Shown: positions 56,777 to 64,000 of the stretch, piece after piece | Numbering within the stretch: the first letter of the stretch is position 1 | Layout of the letters: the number at the start of each line of letters is the position of its first letter | DNA from: Actinomycetota bacterium | Lineage (GTDB): Bacteria; Actinomycetota; Actinomycetes; Nanopelagicales; Nanopelagicaceae | Assembly: GCA_009701575.1 (NCBI GenBank) | Contig: WLJX01000004.1 | Location: 1-64,000, forward strand | Reading direction: 5' to 3' | DNA: 64,000 nucleotides | Program-made: the position numbers and the translations under genes | Notes under the pieces: generated by a model | Database searches by the model: none | What the model saw: only the letters and a program-made list of their open reading frames with translations | Told to the model about the DNA's origin: nothing

Positions 56777-57885
56777 GCTTTCCTAGAGTCGGTGTAATCG
56801 GTGCCGGCCAACTAGCCCGAATGATGGCAGTACCAGCAAATGATTTAGGAATAGATTTCAAAGTATTCGCTGCGATTCCAAATGATTCTGCGGCTCAAGT
56901 AACCCACTTCGTCTTAGGTGATTACACCGATGTGAATTCAGTTCTAGCATTTGCGAAGAATTGTGATGTTCTAACCTTCGAGCATGAACTTGTCCCACAA
57001 AGTGTGATTAAAGCAGTTGAAGCTGCTGGGATAAAGGTTTACCCAAAATCTGAATCATTTACTTTTTCGCAAGATAAGTTAGAGATGCGTAAGAAGGTTA
57101 CTGAATTAGGTCTGCCAAACCCTAATTGGCAGAAATATCAGGGTGGCAAATCAGAGATTAACTTTCCATTAATTGCAAAGCTTCCTGCCGGAGGATATGA
57201 CGGTCGTGGCGTTTATGTGATCAATAGTGAAGAAGAGCTAATAGAACTGCATAAAAAAATGGGAACCCTTCTCCTCGAGGAAAAACTTAACTTCGATTAC
57301 GAGATTTCAGTTATGGTTGCAAGATCACCACACAATCAAGCAGCAACCTGGCCTGCAACACTTACGGTTCAGAGCAATGGAATTTGCACTTCAACCATCA
57401 CACCTGTTCCTGATATTTCAGAAGCGCTGAGTGAAAAGACGCAGGTAGCCGCTTTAGAGATTGCAGCAGGAATTTCGTTAGTCGGAGTAATGGCTGTTGA
57501 GATGTTTATTATTGGTGAAAATTTTTATATAAATGAACTTGCACTACGCCCACATAACTCAGGTCATTGGAGTATTGAAGGTTCACTTACAAGTCAGTTC
57601 GAACAACATCTACGTGCAATCTTGGATTTGCCACTTGGCGATACTGCAATGCGAAATAAATTTGCTGTAATGGGAAATGTGTTGGGCGGCCCAAAGAGCG
57701 ATATGTATCGTCCTTATTTACATCTGATGGCTCGCACACCAGGACTCAAATTCCATCAATATGGCAAGGAAGTTAAGCCTGGTCGAAAGATTGGCCATGT
57801 AACTATGTGCGGTGAAAATCTTCTACAATTGCGAGAAGAAGTCGCCCATGCAGTTGACTACATGAATGGAGTAATTGATGAGTGA
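56773..57885 (+). CDS. purK: N5-carboxyaminoimidazole ribonucleotide synthase
   Basis: [75 protein letters not shown]. Confidence 0.95.
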   Translation: MSFPRVGVIGAGQLARMMAVPANDLGIDFKVFAAIPNDSAAQVTHFVLGDYTDVNSVLAFAKNCDVLTFEHELVPQSVIKAVEAAGIKVYPKSESFTFSQDKLEMRKKVTELGLPNPNWQKYQGGKSEINFPLIAKLPAGGYDGRGVYVINSEEELIELHKKMGTLLLEEKLNFDYEISVMVARSPHNQAATWPATLTVQSNGICTSTITPVPDISEALSEKTQVAALEIAAGISLVGVMAVEMFIIGENFYINELALRPHNSGHWSIEGSLTSQFEQHLRAILDLPLGDTAMRNKFAVMGNVLGGPKSDMYRPYLHLMARTPGLKFHQYGKEVKPGRKIGHVTMCGENLLQLREEVAHAVDYMNGVIDE

Positions 57886-58384
57886 TGTAGCGATAATCAT
57901 GGGATCTGATTCTGATTGGCCAGTAATGGAAGATGCAGCGAAGGTTTTGGATTCGCTTGGAATTACATATTCCGCAGATGTGGTTTCCGCACATCGCATG
58001 CCACTTGAAATGGTTGAGTTTGCCCAGAGCGCTAAGGCTAAGGGTTACAAAGTAATAATTGCAGGTGCCGGTGGCGCTGCACATTTACCTGGGATGGTTG
58101 CGTCACTTACCGCACTTCCAGTTATCGGAGTCCCAGTTCCACTTAAGAATTTAGATGGAATGGATTCACTGCTCTCGATTGTTCAGATGCCGGCCGGAGT
58201 CCCAGTTGCAACTGTTGGTGTTGGAAATGCCAAGAATGCTGCTCTGCTTGCTGCACGAATTCTTGGGATCAGCGATGAAGAAGTATCGAAGAAGGTAAGC
58301 GTTGAACTTGCCAAGATAAATGTTGAAGCAAAAGAGAAAGGCGCAAATCTAACCTCGCGCCGAAATCAAAAAACTGGCTTTTAA
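57878..58384 (+). CDS. purE: N5-carboxyaminoimidazole ribonucleotide mutase
   Basis: [69 protein letters not shown]. Confidence 0.95.
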   Translation: MSDVAIIMGSDSDWPVMEDAAKVLDSLGITYSADVVSAHRMPLEMVEFAQSAKAKGYKVIIAGAGGAAHLPGMVASLTALPVIGVPVPLKNLDGMDSLLSIVQMPAGVPVATVGVGNAKNAALLAARILGISDEEVSKKVSVELAKINVEAKEKGANLTSRRNQKTGF

Positions 58385-59694
58385 ACTTCGCTTCGCCCAA
58401 GTGCTCTAAATTTCCAACCTGCTGCAATCCAAGCATCACGATCTAAAGCATTTCGGCCATCAATAATTATTGGGTTTGCAACAAGTGATTTCATCTTTAC
58501 TGGATCAAGTTCTCGATAAACCTTCCACTCAGTTAAGTGCAGAACTAAATCAGCACCATTAAGCGCCGCTTCAATACTTTCCGAGTAATTAAGAGTTGGA
58601 AAACGTTTTCTTGCTGGTTCGATTGCCTTTGGATCATGAATAGTTACGGTGGCACCAGCAGCTGCAATTTGTACGGCGATATCGAGTGCAGGGGAGTCGC
58701 GAACATCATCGCTATCAGGTTTAAATGCTGCACCTAGAACTGCAATCTTCTTGCCGCTCAAGTTTTCTGCTAAATCTTTTCGAACTAATTCAATTACTCG
58801 TTGACGGGCGCGCAGGTTTATCGAATCAATTTCGCGTAAAAATTCAAGTGCTTGATCTGCACCAAGTTCGCCAGCTCGCGCCATAAATGCGCGAATATCT
58901 TTCGGCAGACAGCCGCCACCAAAACCAATACCTGCTTGCAAGAATCGACTTCCAATTCTTGGGTCATATCCAATTGCCTTAGCAAGAACAGTTACATCGC
59001 CGCCCGCAGCTTCACAAACTTCAGCCATGGCATTGATAAATGAAATCTTCGTTGCAAGGAATGAATTTGCTGCAACCTTAACAAGTTCGGCGGTCGGTAA
59101 ATCGGCGCGAACCCAAGGGGTATTTGCCTCGAGATTTACTTGATAAATTTCTTTTAACTTTGCTTCAGCGGCATCGTTTGTTACACCAACAACTAATCGA
59201 TTTGGGCGCAAGGTATCTTCAACAGCGAAGCCTTCACGTAAGAACTCTGGGTTCCATGCTAAATCAACTTTAGGATTTACTTTCAACAATCTCTCACGCA
59301 GTCTTGCGGCAGTTCCAACTGGAACCGTAGATTTACCAACTACAAGTGAACCAGGCTTACAATTTGGTGCGATTGCATCTAGGGCAGCATTTACAAATTT
59401 AAGATCGGCCGCGAGTGAATTCTCGCTTTGTGGGGTTCCAACACAAATAAAATGAACATCGGCTTCGGCAATTGCGCTGAAATCGGAACTGAAAGTTAGC
59501 CGCCCAGATGCGATCTCTTGCTGCAGTAACTCTTCCAGCCCCGGTTCATAGAATGGAACTTTTCCGGATGATAAAAGTGCAATTTTGGCGGCATCAACAT
59601 CTACGCCAATTACTTCAAATCCAAGTGTGGACATACAGGCTGCGTGGGTCACACCCAAATATCCAGTACCAATTACGGAAACTCTAAGCTTCAT
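58381..59694 (-). CDS. ugd: UDP-glucose 6-dehydrogenase
   Basis: [101 protein letters not shown]. Confidence 0.94.
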   Translation of the reverse strand: MKLRVSVIGTGYLGVTHAACMSTLGFEVIGVDVDAAKIALLSSGKVPFYEPGLEELLQQEIASGRLTFSSDFSAIAEADVHFICVGTPQSENSLAADLKFVNAALDAIAPNCKPGSLVVGKSTVPVGTAARLRERLLKVNPKVDLAWNPEFLREGFAVEDTLRPNRLVVGVTNDAAEAKLKEIYQVNLEANTPWVRADLPTAELVKVAANSFLATKISFINAMAEVCEAAGGDVTVLAKAIGYDPRIGSRFLQAGIGFGGGCLPKDIRAFMARAGELGADQALEFLREIDSINLRARQRVIELVRKDLAENLSGKKIAVLGAAFKPDSDDVRDSPALDIAVQIAAAGATVTIHDPKAIEPARKRFPTLNYSESIEAALNGADLVLHLTEWKVYRELDPVKMKSLVANPIIIDGRNALDRDAWIAAGWKFRALGRSEV

Positions 59695-59734
59695 TTGCCC
59701 GATACTAGTGCGAGGTAACGCTACCGTTGGAGAT

Positions 59735-60721
59735 ATGAATCAGGTTTCTAGTGAATTAACGGGGATTTCTGTTGTTCTGCCCATCCTCAATGAGGAGCGA
59801 CACCTATCTCAATCGATTTCTGCAATCTTGGCTCAGGAGTATTCAGGAGATTTCGAAGTAATTTTGGCACTTGGTCCATCTAGTGATCGTACGAATGAAA
59901 TCGCAGCGGAGCTTGCAGCGAAAGATGCGCGAGTAGTTCTAGTTGATAATCCAACTGGCAGAACCGCGAATGGTTTAAATGCCGCAATCGGTAAAGCTAA
60001 ATATCCAATTATTTCGCGCATCGATGGTCACGCTGAAATTTCACCAACTTATTTATCACAAGCAGCAGCGCTTCTTGAAAAAACTGGTGCAGTAAATGTT
60101 GGTGGAATCATGGCAGCAGTCGGTACAACAAATTTTGAAAGAGCAGTGGCAACAGCAATGCGCTCGCCAGTAGGCGTTGGTTCATCAGCGTTTCATACTG
60201 GCGGTGTTGCTGGACCGGCTGACACTGTTTATCTAGGAACCTTTAGAAAATCTGCGCTGCTAGAAGTTGGTGGTTACGATGAAAGATTTACCCGTGCTCA
60301 AGATTGGGAGTTAAATTACCGTCTCCGCAAGCGCGGTGGAAAAATTTGGTTTGATCCATCCTTACTTGTTACTTATCGACCAAGATCTACGATTAAAGCG
60401 CTTGCTAAACAGTATTTCCAATATGGAACTTGGCGTCGTGCGGTATCACGAAGCCACAAGGGGAGTGTTAATTTTCGTTACTTAGCACCACCGACTGCGC
60501 TTGCGATAAATACAATTTCTCTTATCTTTGGTCTAGTAATTGCACCAATATTTCTTATTCCACTAGCAACTTATATCGTTGCAATTATTATTGGTTCTTT
60601 TGTTATCGGAAAATCTTTTACCGAAAGACTAATTCTTCCCGTTGTTTTAGCCACAATGCATATGGTTTGGGGTGCCGGGTATCTCTCTTCGCCAAAAGGG
60701 TTATTGGCTGAAGAACAATGA
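59735..60721 (+). CDS. Family 2 glycosyltransferase with C-terminal TM segments
   Basis: GISVVLPILNEERHLSQSISAILAQEYSGDFEVILALGPSSDRTNEIA, RIDGHAEISPTYLSQAA, TRAQDWELNYRLRKRGGKIWFDPSL; ATG 59735 (ORF track start 59585 is an extension). Confidence 0.9.
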   Translation: MNQVSSELTGISVVLPILNEERHLSQSISAILAQEYSGDFEVILALGPSSDRTNEIAAELAAKDARVVLVDNPTGRTANGLNAAIGKAKYPIISRIDGHAEISPTYLSQAAALLEKTGAVNVGGIMAAVGTTNFERAVATAMRSPVGVGSSAFHTGGVAGPADTVYLGTFRKSALLEVGGYDERFTRAQDWELNYRLRKRGGKIWFDPSLLVTYRPRSTIKALAKQYFQYGTWRRAVSRSHKGSVNFRYLAPPTALAINTISLIFGLVIAPIFLIPLATYIVAIIIGSFVIGKSFTERLILPVVLATMHMVWGAGYLSSPKGLLAEEQ

Positions 60722-61896
60722 AACGCTTTGCAATTGCATTTGTTCTAATCAGTTTCTCTTTAACTTCGCAAGCAAGTGCGATACCGCCGAAATCATTTAC
60801 TTTTACTGGTTCTGGATATGGACATGGCGTTGGACTTAGCCAATATGGCGCAAAAGGTCAGGCGCTAGAAGGAAGAACAGCGACTGAAATCCTTAATTAT
60901 TACTTTCCAGATGCTCAAGTAACACCTGTTCCAGACTCAAGAACTATTAGCGTAAATATTGCCCACCAAGTATTAAGCCTTTCATTATCAATCCCTATAG
61001 ATGATTTCTTCACAATTCAAGGCGAGGGTCTAATTGAAACTTCGACTGCACTAGGCGCAAACCTTAGTTTTGTGATGGCAAATAATTTGATTTCAAACTC
61101 CACTGTAAATGCAAAAAGTTGGATAATTAAGTGGAGCAATCCCAATTCTGTTGTGACTTTAAATTATGGAACCACCAAATTTCTAGTTAACCATGGATAC
61201 ATCAAACTTCGGGCAGTCAAAGCAACGAGCCTTGGTTATCGTATTGAAGCCACGAATTTATTGCGTCTGCACGATGAATACTTATACGGAATTGCTGAAG
61301 TGCCATCTTCTTGGCCGGCTGCAACGCTACAAAGCCAAGTTATTGCTTCGCGTACATATGCGCTTATGCGAATGAACTCGATTAAGAAAGCTTGCGATTG
61401 CCATGTTTATAACTCTAAATACGATCAAGCATTTGTTGGTTTCTCAAAAGAAGGCGAAGCAAGATATGGCCAATTCTGGAAAGCGGCCGTTGATGCAACA
61501 GCCATTGATGCGGAGAATGGTCTCGCAATAACAATTGATGGGGCGCCAATCAGTGTGTTTTTCTCATCATCTACTGGTGGGATGACACAGAGAGCGGTTG
61601 ATGTTTGGGGAACAGAAATTCCGCATTTAGTTAGCGTTCCTGATCCATGGAGCATTGATCCGGCAATAAATAAAAATTATGCGAGTTGGACAAAGAAAGT
61701 TTCACAGAAGGCTATGGCAAAAGCATTTGGATTGCCTGATGTCGAGCGCTATGAAATTGCTAGTAGAACTGCAACCAATAGCGTCTTATTTATTACTGGA
61801 TATTCAAGTACCGGAGTTTCTAAAACTTTACCTGTTGCTACCTTTAAAACAGCGGTCAAACTACCTTCATCTTGGTTTGATTTACCAATTAGTTAG
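60718..61896 (+). CDS. Secreted SpoIID/LytB-domain protein
   Basis: Signal peptide; FTFTGSGYGHGVGLSQYGAKGQALEGRTATEILNYYFP, YLYGIAEVPSSWPAATLQSQVIASRTYAL, FFSSSTGGMTQRAVDVWG. Confidence 0.88.
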   Translation: MKRFAIAFVLISFSLTSQASAIPPKSFTFTGSGYGHGVGLSQYGAKGQALEGRTATEILNYYFPDAQVTPVPDSRTISVNIAHQVLSLSLSIPIDDFFTIQGEGLIETSTALGANLSFVMANNLISNSTVNAKSWIIKWSNPNSVVTLNYGTTKFLVNHGYIKLRAVKATSLGYRIEATNLLRLHDEYLYGIAEVPSSWPAATLQSQVIASRTYALMRMNSIKKACDCHVYNSKYDQAFVGFSKEGEARYGQFWKAAVDATAIDAENGLAITIDGAPISVFFSSSTGGMTQRAVDVWGTEIPHLVSVPDPWSIDPAINKNYASWTKKVSQKAMAKAFGLPDVERYEIASRTATNSVLFITGYSSTGVSKTLPVATFKTAVKLPSSWFDLPIS

Positions 61897-62806
61897 CATG
61901 AAGAACTGAATTCAAACCGCCCCAGCTTCCAGTCTTTGGAATTGCTTCTAGCGCACCACTCTTAGAATTGCGTCGAAAGAGCAAATTGTTTGCACCAGAT
62001 AACTCACTAGCCTTAACGACTTCACCATCCGGAAGAGTTATTTTTGAACCAGCGGTTATATAAGTTCCTGATTCGACAACACAATCGTTGCCAAGAGAAA
62101 TTCCAACTCCGGCATTTGCTCCAAGTAAAGAGCGTTCACCAATCGAAATAACTTGTTTCCCGCCACCGCTTAACGTTCCCATGATCGAAGCGCCACCACC
62201 GATATCACTTCCATCACCAACGACAACTCCTGCACTAATTCGCCCCTCAACCATTGATTTACCTAAAGTTCCGGCATTGAAGTTTACGAAACCTTCATGC
62301 ATCACTGTTGTGCCACTTGCAAGGTGCGCTCCAAGTCGAACGCGATCAGCATCTGCAATGCGAACACCTTCTGGAACAACGTAATCAACCATTCTTGGGA
62401 ACTTATCGACCGAAAAGACGGTAAGAGTTCCATACTTTGCCCGCAACTTTGGTCCAACTAAATTAAAGGTAGAGACCGAACAAGGTCCAGCAGATGTCCA
62501 GACAACGTTATTTAGAATTCCGAAGATTCCTTCCAACGATTGACCATGTGGTTTAACAATCCGATGCGAAAGAAGATGGAGACGAAGATAAGCATCAGCA
62601 ACGTCTTTAGGCGCCGCATCTAGATCGATTTCGATTGCGACTTTGCTCTTTGTTACTTCGCGAATTGAATCGGTGCCAGTAAATTCAGATAAATCGGGCC
62701 CATTATTCTCAGCGAGTTTGCCAAGGCCAAGGGAATCAAACCAGACATCCAAAACTTCACCAGTGTTTGCAGTGCTGGCAATTCCAAATCCGAAGGCGCT
62801 TCTCAT
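61889..62806 (-). CDS. dapD: 2,3,4,5-tetrahydropyridine-2,6-dicarboxylate N-succinyltransferase
   Basis: Left-handed beta-helix hexapeptides (MVEGRISAGVVVGDGSDIGGGASIMGTLSGGG), VVPEGVRIADADRVRLGAHLASGTTVMHEGFVNFNAGT. Confidence 0.92.
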   Translation of the reverse strand: MRSAFGFGIASTANTGEVLDVWFDSLGLGKLAENNGPDLSEFTGTDSIREVTKSKVAIEIDLDAAPKDVADAYLRLHLLSHRIVKPHGQSLEGIFGILNNVVWTSAGPCSVSTFNLVGPKLRAKYGTLTVFSVDKFPRMVDYVVPEGVRIADADRVRLGAHLASGTTVMHEGFVNFNAGTLGKSMVEGRISAGVVVGDGSDIGGGASIMGTLSGGGKQVISIGERSLLGANAGVGISLGNDCVVESGTYITAGSKITLPDGEVVKASELSGANNLLFRRNSKSGALEAIPKTGSWGGLNSVLHAN

Positions 62807-62851
62807 GAGATAACGCTACCAAAACCATTTAACCTCTAGACTTCTTTTATT

Positions 62852-63385
62852 ATGCGAATAGCCGTTTATTGCTCAGCCTCATCGAGTATTGACCAGAAAT
62901 ATCTTGACCTGGCCTTTGATATTGGTGTTGCGATTGCAAATGTTGGCGCTGACCTGGTTTGGGGCGGTGGCCAAATTTCTATGATGGGTGCAGCAGCAAA
63001 AGGGGCGCGCGAACGCGGCGCAAAAACTTTCGGTGTTATTCCAGAGAAACTTGTAACTGTTGAATTTGAAGATCCAGAAGCAACTGAAATGTTTATCGTT
63101 TCCAATATGAGAACTCGGAAAGCAAAGATTGAAGAGTTAGCAGATGCCTTCATAATGCTGCCGGGTGGAATCGGAACCCTAGAAGAATTCTTTGAAATTT
63201 GGGTTGGGCGCAAATTGGGTTATCATTCAAAACCAGTTGTGGTTTGTGATCCCTATGGAACATTTGCACTACTGCGAAGTGCCCTTGATTACCTAAGTGA
63301 TGAAGAGTTTATTGGCGCTAATCCAAATGAATTAGTCGCTTGGTGCAGTGATATTCCAAGCACAATCCTTGCCTGCACAAAGTAG
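62852..63385 (+). CDS. LOG-family (lysine decarboxylase-like, TIGR00730-type) protein
   Basis: VYCSASSSIDQKYLDLAFDIGVAIA, VWGGGQISMMGAAAKGARERG, MRTRKAKIEELADAFIMLPGGIGTLEEFFEIW. Confidence 0.92.
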   Translation: MRIAVYCSASSSIDQKYLDLAFDIGVAIANVGADLVWGGGQISMMGAAAKGARERGAKTFGVIPEKLVTVEFEDPEATEMFIVSNMRTRKAKIEELADAFIMLPGGIGTLEEFFEIWVGRKLGYHSKPVVVCDPYGTFALLRSALDYLSDEEFIGANPNELVAWCSDIPSTILACTK

Positions 63386-63402
63386 CGGAGTAACCTTCAC
63401 TC

Positions 63403-63591
63403 ATGGGCGCACTCTCGGAACTTCTGGCAAGCCTGCCTGAGGAGGAGCGCTTTATTCTTACAATGCATTACATCCGTTCGATGTCGGCCAAAGAGATTGC
63501 ACAGACCCTTGGGGTGCCTGAACGCGCAGTTCAAAGCGTTATCACGAGTGGCAAATCTCGTCTACTTTCCGCGTTAAATCCGGGGCAATAA
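63403..63591 (+). CDS. Stand-alone sigma-70 region-4-like HTH protein (62 aa)
   Basis: LLASLPEEERFILTMHYIRSMSAKEIAQTLGVPERAVQSVITSGKSRLLSAL; no region 2. Confidence 0.78.
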   Translation: MGALSELLASLPEEERFILTMHYIRSMSAKEIAQTLGVPERAVQSVITSGKSRLLSALNPGQ

Positions 63592-63685
63592 CCAGCTTTT
63601 CTCAATTTCCTTTCATAAGCGCTTTTGCGAGATACTTAGCCACTGATTTCCCCGGTTTGATTTAGATTTCTAAAGGAGCAACAAC

Positions 63686-63865
63686 ATGGCAGCCATGAAA
63701 CCTCGTACTGGTGATGGACCCATGGAAGTCACTAAGGAAGCTCGCAGTTTTGTTATGCGCATCCCACTAGAAGGTGGCGGCCGTCTGGTTGTAGAACTAA
63801 ATGTTGAAGAAGCCACAAATCTCGGCAATGCACTTCAGGCAGCGGTATCCCTCGTTAAGAAGTAA
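63686..63865 (+). CDS. DUF3117 family small protein (59 aa, absent from ORF track)
   Basis: Manual translation MAAMKPRTGDGPMEVTKEARSFVMRIPLEGGGRLVVELNVEEATNLGNALQAAVSLVKK*; RBS AAAGGAG. Confidence 0.9.
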   Translation: MAAMKPRTGDGPMEVTKEARSFVMRIPLEGGGRLVVELNVEEATNLGNALQAAVSLVKK

Positions 63866-63897
63866 TCAAAACTTCATTTGCTGGAATCGTTATAACA

Positions 63898-64000
63898 GTG
63901 AAACTAGTTCCAAGAATCGATTGTCATACACAATCTGATATTGATTATTCGATTGTCGACGCTATTGCGATTCCATTCGGTAAAACAGAGGAAACTAGCG
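63898..64000 (+). CDS. 5' end of a CDS running off the window, possibly leucyl aminopeptidase family
   Basis: GTG start: MKLVPRIDCHTQSDIDYSIVDAIAIPFGKTEETS, open to window end. Confidence 0.45.
   Translation, partial: MKLVPRIDCHTQSDIDYSIVDAIAIPFGKTEETS

Noticed and set aside
59585-59734. N-terminal extension of the glycosyltransferase ORF into ugd
   Set aside because: Overlaps the 5' part of divergent ugd; residues look non-coding and ATG 59735 has TACCGT and GGAG upstream.

Overview
The window is a gene-dense, low-GC chromosomal segment from an actinobacterium. WhiB, GuaB3, DUF3117, DapD, the acyl-CoA carboxylase epsilon subunit and the glmM-glmS-acpS-alr-tsa-groESL synteny support this; a streamlined freshwater Nanopelagicales/acI-like lineage is my inference. 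It starts inside rplM and ends inside a probable aminopeptidase gene. It is mostly housekeeping: rpsI, glmM, glmS, acpS, alr, tsaE/tsaB-rimI/tsaD, groESL, guaB/guaB3/guaA, pcrA, sucCD, purNH, folD, mdh, icd, trpS, deoC, acyl-CoA carboxylase, birA, purKE, ugd, dapD. Two accessory blocks stand out. One is a Liv-type ABC transporter plus secreted alpha/beta hydrolase placed between alr and tsaE. The other is a catabolic cluster of two enolase-superfamily enzymes, GntR, amino-acid-type ABC transporter, DapA-family and GlcD-type proteins, with a shared palindromic operator. Main observations: an IMP dehydrogenase without its CBS domains; a MerR/B12 protein with an exact W-x9-EH motif typical of cobalamin photoreceptors; a stand-alone sigma region-4 protein; substrate-binding proteins with no lipobox; a repeated TANNNT-N6-7-RTG leaderless start signature; a 55-aa AccE-like ORF missed by the ORF track; and a split ALDH plus ALDH-like pair next to deoC. 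No CRISPR, tRNA, rRNA or insertion sequence was recognised. No single feature clearly qualifies as a wholly new system; the sugar-acid-like catabolic cluster is the best candidate for undescribed chemistry.
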